DNA from: Azospira inquinata
GTDB taxonomy: Bacteria; Pseudomonadota; Gammaproteobacteria; Burkholderiales; Rhodocyclaceae
Direction: 5' to 3'
Assembly: GCF_018905915.1 (NCBI RefSeq)
Contig: NZ_CP064782.1
Coordinates: 2,232,001-2,296,000 of the forward strand
DNA length: 64,000 bases
Shown here piece by piece: positions 53,037 through 62,326 of this stretch. Below the pieces are notes generated by a model. It saw only the letters and a list, made by a program, of their open reading frames with translations. It was not told the origin of the DNA and did no database searches. Within the stretch, counting starts at the first letter, position 1. Each line of letters starts with the position of its first letter. A program made the translations under genes and the position numbers.

Positions 53037-54379
53037 AAAATACCCCTGCCCTGGCGCCCGCCCTGTTTAAACATGCCGCCGCCGTACTTGGCCAGGTGCT
53101 GGAATTCCAGCATCCCGCCGATGCGGTGCTTTCCCACTATTTCCGGGCCAACCGGACCCTGGGGCACCGGGACCGGGGCTTTGTCGCCGAGGCGGTGTTT
53201 GCCGTGCTGCGCCGCCGCCGTACCCTGGAATTCCTCAGCCGTCCCGAGCCCACCCCCCGGCGTCTGTTGCTGGCCCTGCTGGCCTGCCTGCGGGGGGAAA
53301 ACCTGCGCCAGCTGGAAGGCCTGGCCCAGGCTTCTGAACAGGCCTGGCTGGGTCAGGCCAAGGGGGAATGGGCCAGCCTGCATCATCAGCTGGAACAGCC
53401 CGGTGGGGCGGAGAATGGGGCTCCGGAAGGGGCGTCGCCGGAGCTGGCCCAGCTTTCCCCGGCGGCCCGCCTGGATTTGCCCGATTGGCTCTATGAGCGC
53501 CTCTGCGCCCAATGGCCGGCGGCTCAGGTGGCCGCCCTGGCCCAGACCATTAACCAGCCCGCCCCCTTGGATCTGCGCGTCAATCCATTGAAGGCCACCC
53601 GGGACGGGGTGCTGACCCGTCTCGCAGCCGATGGCATCGGTGCCCAGCCTACCCCCTATTCCCCCCTGGGCCTGCGCCTGGAGGACAAGCCCGCCCTATC
53701 TCGTCATCCCCTGTTCCTGGACGGCAGTTTCGAGGTCCAGGACGAAGGCAGCCAGCTCCTCGGCTATCTGGGGGCCCCCAAGCGGGGAGAAATGGTGGTG
53801 GATTTCTGCGCCGGGGCGGGGGGCAAGACCCTGCTGCTGGGGGCCCTCATGCGTTCCACCGGGCGCCTCTACGCCTGCGACGTGTCGGAAAAGCGTCTGG
53901 CCAATCTGAAACCCCGGCTGGCCCGCTCCGGCCTCTCCAATGTTCACCCCATGCGTTTGGAACATGAGCATGACGCCAAGCTCAAGCGCCTGGCGGGCAA
54001 GGCGGACCGGGTGCTGGTGGATGCCCCCTGTTCCGGCCTGGGCACCCTGCGCCGCAATCCGGATCTGAAATGGCGCCAGTCCCCCGAGGCCCTGGCGGAG
54101 CTGAACCAAAAGCAGGCCGCCATTCTGGCCGCCGCCGCCCGTCTGGTGCGCCCCGGCGGCCGTTTGGTCTATGCCACTTGCAGCCTGCTCCGGGAAGAAA
54201 ACGACGGGGTGGTGGACGGCTTCCTGGCCGCCCATCCGGATTTTGCCCCCGTGTCCGCCGCCGCTATCCTGGACAAGCAGGGCATCCCCGTCCCGGGCCT
54301 GGGGGAACGGTTCGCCCTGGTGCCCCAGGTACACGGCTGCGATGCCTTTTTCGCCGCCGTCCTGGAACGTCGCAGTTAA
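53033..54379 (+). CDS. rsmB: 16S rRNA (cytosine-5) methyltransferase RsmB-like
   Basis: 448 residues. An N-terminal NusB-like helical region (about 10-140) precedes the SAM-dependent domain. FCAGAGGKTLLL (SAM motif I, about 262), DAPCSGLGTLRRNPDLKWR with the releasing Cys333, and YATCSLLREEND with the catalytic Cys383 define the NOL1/NOP2/Sun family. RsmB methylates 16S rRNA at C967. It starts with an ATGA overlap on the DUF3108 stop. In many genomes rsmB follows fmt; here that partner is not adjacent. Confidence 0.88.
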   Translation: MKNTPALAPALFKHAAAVLGQVLEFQHPADAVLSHYFRANRTLGHRDRGFVAEAVFAVLRRRRTLEFLSRPEPTPRRLLLALLACLRGENLRQLEGLAQASEQAWLGQAKGEWASLHHQLEQPGGAENGAPEGASPELAQLSPAARLDLPDWLYERLCAQWPAAQVAALAQTINQPAPLDLRVNPLKATRDGVLTRLAADGIGAQPTPYSPLGLRLEDKPALSRHPLFLDGSFEVQDEGSQLLGYLGAPKRGEMVVDFCAGAGGKTLLLGALMRSTGRLYACDVSEKRLANLKPRLARSGLSNVHPMRLEHEHDAKLKRLAGKADRVLVDAPCSGLGTLRRNPDLKWRQSPEALAELNQKQAAILAAAARLVRPGGRLVYATCSLLREENDGVVDGFLAAHPDFAPVSAAAILDKQGIPVPGLGERFALVPQVHGCDAFFAAVLERRS

Positions 54380-54391
54380 GAGGAGAGGGCC

Positions 54392-55699
54392 ATGGAATTG
54401 CCTGCCATGCTGGCTGACATTCTGGACGACCTGCAACAGCCCAATGTGTTCTGGCAGGTAGCCTGTCTGGCCGTTTCCCTGTCCCTGGCCGGCTGGCTGG
54501 CCTATGCCTTGCGATCCCGGGTGCGGGGCGCCCAGGAGGGCAACTGGCGGGTAGGACGCCGGGGGGTGGCCCGTCTGCTATTCCCTGCCTTCGCCCTGGC
54601 CTTCGTGCTGACCCTGCGGCCCCTGCTGCGGCCCTACATGCACGTCAATCTCTTCAATCTGGCCGTGCCCCTGCTCCTTTCCCTGGGCATGATTCGCTTG
54701 GTGGTCTATATCCTGCGCCAGGCCTTTGCCCCTTCCGGCTGGCTGGCCGTCTCCGAGCGTTTCATCGCCCTGGTGGTGTGGGGGGCGGTGGCCCTCAACA
54801 TCGTCGGTTTGGACGACGGGGTCATCGACCTCATGGAGCAGGTGAGCTTCAGAGTGGGGCGCCAGGAACTGAATCTGTGGATGCTGCTCCACGGCCTAGT
54901 GACCATCTTCGTCACCGTCCTGGCCGCCCTCTGGCTGGGGGGGCTGGTGGAAGGGCGCCTGATGCGCACGGAACAGCTGGATTCCTCCCTGCGGGTGGTT
55001 CTGGCCCGGGTGGTGAAAGCCCTGCTGACCCTGGTGGCCGTGCTCATCAGCCTTTCCCTGGTGGGCATCGACATCACCACCCTGTCCGTCTTCGGTGGCG
55101 CCCTGGGGGTGGGCCTGGGCTTTGGCTTGCAGAAAATCGCCAGCAACTACGTGTCCGGCTTCATCATTCTGCTGGACCGCTCCATCCGCCTGGGTAATCT
55201 CATTACCCTGGATGCGGGCACCACCGGGGTGGTGACCCAGATCACCACCCGCTACACCGTGCTCCGGGCCCTTTCCGGCATCGAGCACATCATCCCCAAC
55301 GAGTTTTTTGTCGCCAACGTGGTGCAAAACCAGTCCTTTACCGACACCCGGGTATTTATCAAGACGGCGGTCCAGGTGGGTTACGGCTCGGATATGGAAC
55401 AGGTGTTGGATGTGTTGGTGGAATTGGCCAAAGCCCATCCCCGGGTGCTCCAGGACCCGCCCCCCCGGGCCTATCTGGTGAATTTCGCCGACAGCGGGGT
55501 GGATATGGAAGTGGGCTTCTGGATCAACGATCCGGACCAGGGCACGGGCAACATCCGCTCCGACATCAACCTGTCCATCTGGAAGCGTTTCAAGGAATTG
55601 GGTATTGAAATTCCCTTCCCCCAAAGGGAGGTCCGCCTCCTGGGCAGCGCCCAGGTGCAACTGGCGGGGGCCTCCGGGGCGGAGCGAAACGCCGGATAA
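54392..55699 (+). CDS. MscS-family mechanosensitive ion channel
   Basis: 435 residues. Several N-terminal membrane helices, then the MscS pore helix region LISLSLVGIDITTLSVFGGALGVGLGFGLQKIASNYVSGFIILLDRSIRLGN, seen as the GGALGVGLGFGLQ pattern at about 230-242, and the beta domain with GVVTQITTRYTVLR and IIPNEFFVANVVQN. The C-terminal cytoplasmic domain includes VQVGYGSDMEQV. AGAGGAG precedes the ATG at 54392. It is probably the last gene of the purN-DUF3108-rsmB-mscS run. Confidence 0.9.
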   Translation: MELPAMLADILDDLQQPNVFWQVACLAVSLSLAGWLAYALRSRVRGAQEGNWRVGRRGVARLLFPAFALAFVLTLRPLLRPYMHVNLFNLAVPLLLSLGMIRLVVYILRQAFAPSGWLAVSERFIALVVWGAVALNIVGLDDGVIDLMEQVSFRVGRQELNLWMLLHGLVTIFVTVLAALWLGGLVEGRLMRTEQLDSSLRVVLARVVKALLTLVAVLISLSLVGIDITTLSVFGGALGVGLGFGLQKIASNYVSGFIILLDRSIRLGNLITLDAGTTGVVTQITTRYTVLRALSGIEHIIPNEFFVANVVQNQSFTDTRVFIKTAVQVGYGSDMEQVLDVLVELAKAHPRVLQDPPPRAYLVNFADSGVDMEVGFWINDPDQGTGNIRSDINLSIWKRFKELGIEIPFPQREVRLLGSAQVQLAGASGAERNAG

Positions 55700-55866
55700 A
55701 GGCGGAGCCAGGCGCTGCCAGGGTTGGGAGAGGTAAGTGGGCTTTGTGGCGCCCCGGGAATCGGAGCGCTGGCCACCTTGGGAAGGTGGTAAGGGAAGGG
55801 CGGTGAGGCGCCTGATGGGGATTGATCGGGCGGTTTTTTGAACCGAGGAACCGGTTCTCCGGAGAG

Positions 55867-55907
55867 CGGGGCCTGCCCCAGGGTTTTATCCCCTGGGGCA
55901 GGCCCCG
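55867..55907. repeat. 17-bp perfect hairpin between mscS and dut
   Basis: GGGGCCTGCCCCAGGG (55868-55883) pairs exactly with CCCTGGGGCAGGCCCC (55891-55906), and C55867/G55907 extend it by one pair; the loop is TTTTATC. It lies in the 254-base gap between the convergent mscS and dut genes. No T-tract follows on either strand, so it is not a standard intrinsic terminator, although it could slow polymerase or block 3' exonucleases. GAACCGGTTC-type short palindromes also occur at 55845-55856. Confidence 0.85.
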
Positions 55908-55953
55908 GGTAGGGTTGGGGAAGAGCCGGAACCCGGTCCCCCCGCCCCCCGGG

Positions 55954-56406
55954 TCAGTGTTTCCCCGTGCTGCCGAAGCCCCCGGTGCCCCGGTTGCTTT
56001 CCTCAAACTCGCTCACCAGATTGAAATTCACCTGGAGCACGGGAACGATGACCAGCTGGGCGAGCCGGTCCATGGGATTCAGCACAAAAACTTCCTTGCC
56101 CCGGTTCCAGGTGGAGACCAGGATTTCCCCCTGATAGTCCGAATCGATCAGACCCACCAGATTACCCAGCACAATGCCGTGTTTATGCCCCAGGCCGGAG
56201 CGGGGCAGGATCATGGCCGCCAGGCCCGGGTTGGCCAGGTGAAGAGCGATGCCGCTGGGAACCAGGATGGTTTCCCCTGGGTGGATGTGTACCGGGGCCT
56301 CGATACAGGCCCGGAGATCCAGACCGGCGGAGCCGGGGGTGGCGTATTGGGGGGGCAGCTGGCGCAGCCGTTCGTCCAGGATTTTGACGTCAATAGAGGG
56401 CTTCAT
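55954..56406 (-). CDS. dut: Deoxyuridine 5'-triphosphate nucleotidohydrolase
   Basis: 150 residues. All five trimeric dUTPase motifs are visible: [37 protein letters not shown], a [16 protein letters not shown] block, and the C-terminal arm [12 protein letters not shown]. It hydrolyses dUTP to dUMP, limiting uracil in DNA. It is 32 bases downstream of coaBC on the same strand, the conserved dut-coaBC order. Confidence 0.97.
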   Translation of the reverse strand: MKPSIDVKILDERLRQLPPQYATPGSAGLDLRACIEAPVHIHPGETILVPSGIALHLANPGLAAMILPRSGLGHKHGIVLGNLVGLIDSDYQGEILVSTWNRGKEVFVLNPMDRLAQLVIVPVLQVNFNLVSEFEESNRGTGGFGSTGKH

Positions 56407-56438
56407 CGGAACTCCGTAAAGGGGGGGCGGATCGGGGA

Positions 56439-57683
56439 TTAAATCCGGACCGGGGCGGCCAGCAGTCCGGCCAGGTGGGCGACGATCTGGGCCGCCAGCC
56501 GGGCCTTGCTGGCGGGGGCTAGGGGGTGGGCGCCATCCCCATCGAACAGCACCACCTTGTTTTCTTCGCCCCCAAAGGCATCGCTGAACAGATTGCCCAC
56601 CACCAGGGGCAGGCGTTTCTTTTGCCGCTTGGCTTCTGCGTAGGCCTCCAGATTTTCGCTTTCCGCCGCAAAGCCGACGCAGAAGGGAGCGTTAGGCAAG
56701 GCCGCTACCTCCGCCAAAATGTCCGGATTTTTGACCAGATTCAGGGTCAGGTTTTCCGCCGTTTTCTTGATTTTCTGGGGGGCGGCCTGTTCTGGCCGGT
56801 AGTCCGCCACGGCGGCCACGGCGATGAAGACCTGGGCTTCTCCCACCCGGGCCAGTACCGCTTCCCTCATTTCCCGGGCGCTGCCCGCAGCAATCCGCTC
56901 CACCCCCAGGGGGCAGGGCAGGTTTGTTGGGCCGGAAACCAGGGTGACCTGGGCCCCCGCCTGCTGGCAGGCCCGGGCCAGGGCGTAGCCCATGCGCCCC
57001 GAAGACAGGTTGGTGATGCCCCGCACTGGATCGATGGCCTCGTAGGTGGGCCCGGCGGTGAGTAGCACCCGGCGCCCGGCCAAATGCTTGGGTTGGAAAA
57101 AGCCCACCAGGGCCTCTTTCAGGGCTTCTGGCTCCCACATGCGGCCGTCACCCACTTCGCCGCAGGCCTGGGGCCCGGCGTCCGGGCCCAGAAGCACCAC
57201 CCCGTCCTCCGCCAGCTGGGCTGCATTGCGCTGGGTGGCCGGGTTTTCCCACATCTGCCGGTTCATAGCCGGAGCCACCAGCAGGGGACAGTTACGGGCC
57301 AGGATCAGGGTGGAAAGCAGGTCATCGGCCCGACCCTGGGCGATTTTCGCCAGCAGGTCGGCGGAGGCAGGAGCCACCAGAATGGCGTCCGCCTGACGGG
57401 ACAGGTCGATGTGGGCCATGTTGTTACCCACCCGGGCGTCCCACTGATCCACGAATACGGGCTGACCGGACAGGGCCTGGAAGGTGACCGGAGTGACGAA
57501 ATGGGTGGCGGCGGCGGTCATGGCCACCTGGACCTGGGCCCCGGCCTTGATCAAGAGGCGGACCAGTTCCGCCGCCTTATAAGCGGCGATGCCGCCGCTC
57601 ACCCCTAGCAGGATGCGCTGCCCGGTCAGTTCCCCGATGGGGGAAAGGGAGGCGGCAGGCGTCTGGAATAATTCGTTTGTCAT
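56439..57683 (-). CDS. coaBC: Bifunctional phosphopantothenoylcysteine decarboxylase / synthase CoaBC
   Basis: 414 residues. The N-terminal flavin-dependent decarboxylase (CoaC, about 20-200) begins [20 protein letters not shown] and includes APAMNRQMW and CGEVGDGRM, with the catalytic His in [14 protein letters not shown] context. The C-terminal synthetase (CoaB, about 205-410) has [30 protein letters not shown] (as pattern), VAAVADYRP and FAAESEN. Together they make 4'-phosphopantetheine. ATG at 57683 (MTNELFQTP); an upstream in-frame codon would extend into the radC promoter. Divergent from radC. Confidence 0.95.
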   Translation of the reverse strand: MTNELFQTPAASLSPIGELTGQRILLGVSGGIAAYKAAELVRLLIKAGAQVQVAMTAAATHFVTPVTFQALSGQPVFVDQWDARVGNNMAHIDLSRQADAILVAPASADLLAKIAQGRADDLLSTLILARNCPLLVAPAMNRQMWENPATQRNAAQLAEDGVVLLGPDAGPQACGEVGDGRMWEPEALKEALVGFFQPKHLAGRRVLLTAGPTYEAIDPVRGITNLSSGRMGYALARACQQAGAQVTLVSGPTNLPCPLGVERIAAGSAREMREAVLARVGEAQVFIAVAAVADYRPEQAAPQKIKKTAENLTLNLVKNPDILAEVAALPNAPFCVGFAAESENLEAYAEAKRQKKRLPLVVGNLFSDAFGGEENKVVLFDGDGAHPLAPASKARLAAQIVAHLAGLLAAPVRI

Positions 57684-57701
57684 TAAATCGAAAGCTCGCG
57701 C

Positions 57702-57726
57702 TAGAATGGCGAATCCCCCGATTCTA
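57702..57726. promoter_or_regulatory. Mirrored -10 boxes between coaBC and radC
   Basis: TAGAAT at 57702-57707 faces radC (ATG 57737). ATTCTA at 57721-57726 is TAGAAT on the minus strand and faces coaBC (ATG 57683). The arrangement resembles the one between amgK and lptD. -35 elements are weak or absent. Confidence 0.45.
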
Positions 57727-57736
57727 CTGGAAAGCC

Positions 57737-58414
57737 ATGGCAATTACCGACTGGCCGGAAGCGGAGCGTCCCCGGGAACGGCTGCTGCGTCACGGCGCCG
57801 CCCATTTGTCCGACGCGGAACTGTTGGCTATTTTTCTGCGGGTGGGGGTGCGGGGCAAAAGCGCGGTGGATCTGGCCCGGGACCTGTTGCACCGCTTTGG
57901 CGGCCTGACCGGACTGTTTGCCGCCGAACGCCCCGCCTTCGCCCAGGTGCCCGGCATGGGGGACGCCAAATACGCCCAGTTGCAGGCAGTTCTGGCCATG
58001 GCTCGGCGCGCCATGGGGGAGGCCATGAGCCAGCGGGCCGGGCTGTCTTCCCCGGAAACGGTACGGGATTATCTGCGTCTGGCTTTGGCCCAGCGTCCCC
58101 AGGAAGTGTTCCTAGCCCTCTGGCTGGATGCCCAGAATCGCCTGCTCCTGGCGGAAGAATTGAGCCAGGGCACCCTCACCCAGACTTCCGTTTACCCCCG
58201 GGAAGTGGTGAAAGCCGCCCTGGCGCACAATGCAGCCGGGGTTATTTTTGCCCACAACCATCCTTCCGGGGTGGCCGAACCCTCCGGGGCCGACCACCAA
58301 TTGACCCGGGCCCTGAAGGACGCCCTGGCCCTGGTGGAGGTGAAACTGCTGGACCATTTCATCGTCGCCGGCACGGCGCCGCCCCTATCCTTTGCGGAGC
58401 GGGGCTGGCTTTGA
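57737..58414 (+). CDS. radC: RadC-family JAMM/MPN domain protein
   Basis: 225 residues. The N-terminal helix-hairpin-helix region (about 1-95) has [21 protein letters not shown] and the C-terminal JAMM domain (about 103-225) has the metal-site motif [14 protein letters not shown] (H-x-H-P-S-G..x-S..D). The historical link to recombination repair is not supported by current evidence; function remains unclear. I used the ATG at 57737 ([17 protein letters not shown]), the family's normal beginning. Confidence 0.95.
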   Translation: MAITDWPEAERPRERLLRHGAAHLSDAELLAIFLRVGVRGKSAVDLARDLLHRFGGLTGLFAAERPAFAQVPGMGDAKYAQLQAVLAMARRAMGEAMSQRAGLSSPETVRDYLRLALAQRPQEVFLALWLDAQNRLLLAEELSQGTLTQTSVYPREVVKAALAHNAAGVIFAHNHPSGVAEPSGADHQLTRALKDALALVEVKLLDHFIVAGTAPPLSFAERGWL

Positions 58415-58514
58415 GGCGGGGCGGACGGAGGGTAAAATCCACCGGTCACTCCCTCCAGCCTATTGGATCAGGGCGGTATCGGTGTTCCTTCCCCAGGGAA
58501 AAGCGAAAAAACGC

Positions 58515-58544
58515 TTGAAATTCATCCGGATTTTAAAGTAGAAT
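58515..58544 (+). promoter_or_regulatory. Sigma-70 promoter for rpmB-rpmG
   Basis: TTGAAA (58515-58520) and TAGAAT (58539-58544) with an 18-base spacer, 38 bases upstream of the rpmB ATG. A small palindrome AAGCG-AAAAAA-CGCTT overlaps the upstream edge (58501-58516). Confidence 0.72.
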
Positions 58545-58581
58545 CACCGGCTTTCCATTCCAAGTTTCCGGAGCAACAATC

Positions 58582-58815
58582 ATGGCGCGAGTATGCCAAG
58601 TGACGGGCAAGGCCCCCATGGTGGGAAACAACGTTTCCCACGCTAATAGAAGAACCAAGCGCCGCTTCCTGCCGAATTTGCAATACCGCCGCTTCTGGGT
58701 GGAAAGCGAAAACCGCTGGGTGCGTCTGCGCGTTTCCAACGCCGGTCTGCGCATCATCGACAAAAAGGGTATCGACGAAGTCCTGGTGGACCTGCGTGCC
58801 CGTGGCGAGATCTAA
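58582..58815 (+). CDS. rpmB: 50S ribosomal protein L28
   Basis: 77 residues, the exact length expected. [33 protein letters not shown] is the L28 pattern at the N-terminus, and [28 protein letters not shown] follows. A good ribosome site (CCGGAG) precedes the ATG. rpmG follows after 11 bases; the pair is a conserved operon downstream of radC. Confidence 0.98.
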   Translation: MARVCQVTGKAPMVGNNVSHANRRTKRRFLPNLQYRRFWVESENRWVRLRVSNAGLRIIDKKGIDEVLVDLRARGEI

Positions 58816-58826
58816 GGAGATAGGCC

Positions 58827-58982
58827 ATGCGTGAAAAGATCAAGCTGGAGTCCACCGCCGGTACCGGACACTTCTACACCACCACCAAGAACAAGCGGAC
58901 CAAGCCGGAAAAGCTGGAGATCAAGAAATACGATCCCAAAGTCCGGAAGCACGTGGTCTACAAGGAAACCAAGCTGAAGTAA
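58827..58982 (+). CDS. rpmG: 50S ribosomal protein L33
   Basis: 51 residues, [20 protein letters not shown] then [21 protein letters not shown] and a C-terminal [10 protein letters not shown]. No CxxC pairs, so it is the zinc-free form. Translated directly from 58827 to the TAA at 58980-58982; AAGGAG lies just upstream. It is followed by an intrinsic terminator. Confidence 0.98.
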   Translation: MREKIKLESTAGTGHFYTTTKNKRTKPEKLEIKKYDPKVRKHVVYKETKLK

Positions 58983-59001
58983 GCCCCCTGGCTTGGCTCA
59001 G

Positions 59002-59031
59002 AAAAAACCCGCCCTATGGCGGGTTTTTCTT
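59002..59031 (+). terminator. Intrinsic terminator after rpmG
   Basis: AAAAAACCCGCC pairs with GGCGGGTTTTT around a CTAT loop, 19 bases past the rpmG stop, with TCTTT continuing the T-rich tract. Confidence 0.92.
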
Positions 59032-59145
59032 TATGGGCTTCCGGCGAAGGGTGGAGGCACCAGGTTCGGGCCTTTGGGCCCGGGACAGGTTCTGGGTTAT
59101 GCTCAAAGGCTGTGTTATTGGGACAGCCTAGGACGGGCTGAAGGT

Positions 59146-59370
59146 ATGGGACGACTGATTTTTTGGGGATTGGTGGCTTTTCTGCTGTGGCGCTGGTGGA
59201 GCCGGCGCCGTCCGGCCGTGGCCCGGGCGCCTCAGGCCCTCCGGGAAGGGACCATGTGTCAATGTGACCATTGTGGCGTGTATTTCCCCGTGGAAGAGGC
59301 GGTGCAGGCCGGTCCCCGACATTACTGCTGCCCGGCCCATCGGCTGGCGGATGAAGCCCGTGGCCGCTGA
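59146..59370 (+). CDS. PP0621-like small zinc-ribbon membrane protein
   Basis: 74 residues. One N-terminal membrane helix (LIFWGLVAFLLWRWW), a basic stretch, and a compact cysteine motif CQCDHCGVYFPVEEAV...HYCCPAH that resembles a small zinc ribbon. This is the PP0621-type family often found directly before pilS. Function unknown. The last 20 bases overlap the pilS start. The ATG at 59146 has GAAGG upstream. Confidence 0.85.
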   Translation: MGRLIFWGLVAFLLWRWWSRRRPAVARAPQALREGTMCQCDHCGVYFPVEEAVQAGPRHYCCPAHRLADEARGR

Positions 59371-60982
59371 TTACCTGCCGTCGGACGGGCCCACGGGGCC
59401 GGAGGCGGCCGGGGTGAGGGAGTCCTACTGGCGCTCCCTGCACTACTACAATCTTTACCGTTGCATCGTCGCCAGCCTCCTGCTCCTTTCCCCGGATTTC
59501 CGTCCCTTTGATTTTGATCTGCTGACCCAGGGCAGTCGGGAGCTGTACCAGTACGGGGTGGGCTTTTACTTCCTCTGCACCCTGTCCGCCTTGTTGGTGC
59601 TCAACCGCTGGCGGCACCGTTTCAGCCTGCAACTCACGGTCCAGGTGTTGCTGGATGTGGGGGTGATGACCCTCCTCATGTACGCGGGCAATGGCCCCAA
59701 GGGGGGCTTGAGCGCCATGTTGCTGGTCTCCCTGGCGGGGGCCGGGCTGGTGGGCCAGGGGCGCATGGTGCTGTTTTATGCGGCGGTGGCTACCCTGGCC
59801 CTGTTATTCGAACAGGTGCTCCAGGCCCTGCAAAGCCACTTTGACCCCATGAGCTTTTTTGAGGCCGGGCTTTTAAGCGCGGGGTTTTTCACCACTGCCG
59901 TTTCCGCCCGCCTGCTGGCCCGGCGGGTAGTGGCCAATGAGGAACTGGCCTGGCGCCGGGGGGTGGAACTGGGGAACCAGATCCAGATTTCCCAACGGGT
60001 AATCCAGGAAATGCAGGACGGGGTACTGGTGGTCTCTCCCGCCGCCAATGTGCGTTTGCATAATCCCCAGGCCGAGGCCCTCCTGGGGGTGCCCCAGGGG
60101 TATCGGGGCAGCCTCCAACCCTATGGGCCGGACCTTTATCAGCATTTTCTCCAGTGGCGCCAGGGCCGGGGGGAAGGGGCGGTGGAACTGGTGGCCCCCG
60201 CCACGGGCAAGCAACTCTTCGCCCGCATTCTATCCACCGCCAGTAGCGAGGGGGATGCCCTGGTGCTGCTGGAGGATATGGACCGGCTCCAGGAAGAGTC
60301 CCAGCAGCTTAAGCTGGCGGCCCTGGGGCGCCTTACCGCCAATATCGCCCACGAAATCCGTAATCCCCTGTCCGCCATTAATCATGCGGGGGAACTGCTG
60401 GGGGAAGGCTGCGCCAATGAGGTGGATCGGCGCCTAGTACGCATCATCCTGGATAACGCCGGGCGCCTGGAACGGATTGTTCGGGATGTGTTGGAAGTGG
60501 GGCGGCGGGACCGGCGCCATGAGGAATGCCTGGATATTTCCGCCGCCCTGCCCCTGTTTGCCGAGGAATTTGTGTCCCGGGAAGGGCTGGATCCGGCGGT
60601 GCTGCTGGTGAGCTGTCCGCCCGGAGTGATGCTGGGCTTTGATCGGGCCCACCTCAATCAGATTCTCTGGAATCTCCTGGCCAACGCCCTGCGCCACAGC
60701 CGCCGGGAGCCGGGCAGTGTGCGCCTCTGGGCCGTGGCCAATGGCACCGACGGGGTGGAAATCCATGTGGCGGATGACGGCCCGGGGGTTAAGCCCGAGT
60801 TGGCGGAACAGATTTTTGAACCCTTTTTTACCACCCATAATCAGGGGACCGGCCTGGGTCTGTATATTGCCCGGGAACTGGCGGAGGCCAACCGGGCCCG
60901 CCTGGAACTGGTAGATGACGGGCCGGGCCAGGGTGCCCACTTCCGTCTCCTGGGGAGGAGTCACAAACTATGTCAGTCGTAA
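59351..60982 (+). CDS. pilS: Sensor histidine kinase PilS
   Basis: 543 residues. About six membrane helices occupy residues 30-200, with a PAS-like domain at about 215-320 (VIQEMQDGVLVVSPAANVRLHNPQAE region), HisKA with His334 in IAHEIRNPLSAINHA, and an HATPase (LNQILWNLLANALRHSRRE, DDGPGVKPEL, GTGLGLYIARELAE blocks). PilS senses pilin in the membrane and controls PilR, the sigma-54 activator of pilA. The ATG at 59351 overlaps the PP0621-like gene; pilR starts inside the pilS 3' end (13-base overlap). Naming as PilS rests on the multi-helix N-terminus and the pilR/PP0621 neighbours. Confidence 0.9.
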   Translation: MKPVAADYLPSDGPTGPEAAGVRESYWRSLHYYNLYRCIVASLLLLSPDFRPFDFDLLTQGSRELYQYGVGFYFLCTLSALLVLNRWRHRFSLQLTVQVLLDVGVMTLLMYAGNGPKGGLSAMLLVSLAGAGLVGQGRMVLFYAAVATLALLFEQVLQALQSHFDPMSFFEAGLLSAGFFTTAVSARLLARRVVANEELAWRRGVELGNQIQISQRVIQEMQDGVLVVSPAANVRLHNPQAEALLGVPQGYRGSLQPYGPDLYQHFLQWRQGRGEGAVELVAPATGKQLFARILSTASSEGDALVLLEDMDRLQEESQQLKLAALGRLTANIAHEIRNPLSAINHAGELLGEGCANEVDRRLVRIILDNAGRLERIVRDVLEVGRRDRRHEECLDISAALPLFAEEFVSREGLDPAVLLVSCPPGVMLGFDRAHLNQILWNLLANALRHSRREPGSVRLWAVANGTDGVEIHVADDGPGVKPELAEQIFEPFFTTHNQGTGLGLYIARELAEANRARLELVDDGPGQGAHFRLLGRSHKLCQS

Positions 60983-62325
60983 AAGGGGAACGGCGTTCCC
61001 GGGGAGAATTGCAGCGGGTGCTGGTGGTGGATGATGAGGCGGACATCCGGGAGCTGCTGGACCTGACCCTGTCCCGCATGGGCTTGGCGGCGGATTGCGC
61101 CGGTACGGTGGGGGAAGCCCGGGAGCTGTTGGCCGCCCATCCTTACCAGCTATGCCTCACGGACATGCGTTTGCCCGACGGGGAAGGCCTGGAGCTGGTG
61201 CGCCTCATCGGGGAGCACTACAGCGCCACGCCGGTGGCGGTGATCACCGCCTTTGGCAGTGCCGAAAACGCCGTGGCGGCCCTGAAGGCCGGGGCCTTCG
61301 ATTACCTGGCCAAACCCGTGGCCCTGGATCAGCTGCGCAGCCTGATTAAATCAGCCCTGGAAATTCCGGGGCAGCCTGCCGCCCTGGCGGCGGAAGGGGG
61401 CCTGATCGGCGCTTCCCGAGCCATTGGGGAAGTGCGGGAAATGATCGGCAAACTGGCCCGCAGTCAGGCCCCGGTCTACATTTCCGGGGAATCGGGGAGC
61501 GGCAAGGAACTGGCCGCCCGCCTTATCCACCAGCAGAGCAACCGGTCCGAGGGGCCCTTTGTGCCGGTAAATTGCGGCGCCATTCCGGAAAATCTCATGG
61601 AAAGCGAGTTTTTCGGCTACCGCAAAGGAGCGTTCACCGGGGCGGAAGGGGACCGGGAGGGCTTTTTCCAGGCCGCCAGCGGGGGCACCCTGTTCCTCGA
61701 CGAGGTGGCGGATTTGCCCCTCTCCATGCAGGTCAAGCTGCTGCGGGCCTTGCAGGAGAAAAAAGTGCGCCGCATCGGCGCTACCGGGGAAGAGGCGGTG
61801 GATGTGCGGGTGATTTGCGCCACCCACAAGGATTTGCAGGCCGGGGTGGCGGCGGGGAGCTTCCGCCAGGATCTCTATTACCGGCTCAATGTGATTGAGC
61901 TATTCATGCCCCCCCTGCGGGAGCGACCGGAGGACATTCCGGATTTAGCCATCGCCATCCTGGCCCGTCTGGCCGGGTCGGGCCAAACGCCCCATCTGGA
62001 CGCCAGCGCCATGACAGCCCTGAGCCGCTATGCCTTTCCCGGCAATGTGCGGGAGCTGGAAAACGTGCTGGAGCGGGCCTTGGCCCTGCACAACGGCCAG
62101 GCCATTCTGGCCGACGATTTGCGCCTTTCCCGGGACGACGGGGAGGCGCCGGAAGGCCCGGACCTGGCAGCGGAAACCCTGGATGCCTATCTGGCCCGGG
62201 TGGAGCGCCAGGCTATCGGGGAGGCGGTGGCCAAAACCCAGGGCAACCGCACGGCGGCGGCCCGGCTGCTGGGGGTGACCTTCCGTTCCCTGCGCTACCG
62301 CATGGAACGCCTGGGGATGGACTGA
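60970..62325 (+). CDS. pilR: Sigma-54-dependent response regulator PilR
   Basis: 451 residues. REC domain (about 15-130) with VLVVDDEADIRELL and phosphoacceptor Asp65 (LTDMRLPDG), AAA+ domain (about 143-370) with Walker A GESGSGKE near 175 and GAFTGA near 220, and a C-terminal Fis-type helix-turn-helix (NRTAAARLLGVTFRSLRYRM). It should activate the sigma-54 promoter of pilA at 17.6 kb. The start overlaps the pilS stop, so they are translationally coupled. Confidence 0.92.
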   Translation: MSVVKGERRSRGELQRVLVVDDEADIRELLDLTLSRMGLAADCAGTVGEARELLAAHPYQLCLTDMRLPDGEGLELVRLIGEHYSATPVAVITAFGSAENAVAALKAGAFDYLAKPVALDQLRSLIKSALEIPGQPAALAAEGGLIGASRAIGEVREMIGKLARSQAPVYISGESGSGKELAARLIHQQSNRSEGPFVPVNCGAIPENLMESEFFGYRKGAFTGAEGDREGFFQAASGGTLFLDEVADLPLSMQVKLLRALQEKKVRRIGATGEEAVDVRVICATHKDLQAGVAAGSFRQDLYYRLNVIELFMPPLRERPEDIPDLAIAILARLAGSGQTPHLDASAMTALSRYAFPGNVRELENVLERALALHNGQAILADDLRLSRDDGEAPEGPDLAAETLDAYLARVERQAIGEAVAKTQGNRTAAARLLGVTFRSLRYRMERLGMD

Positions 62326-62326
62326 C

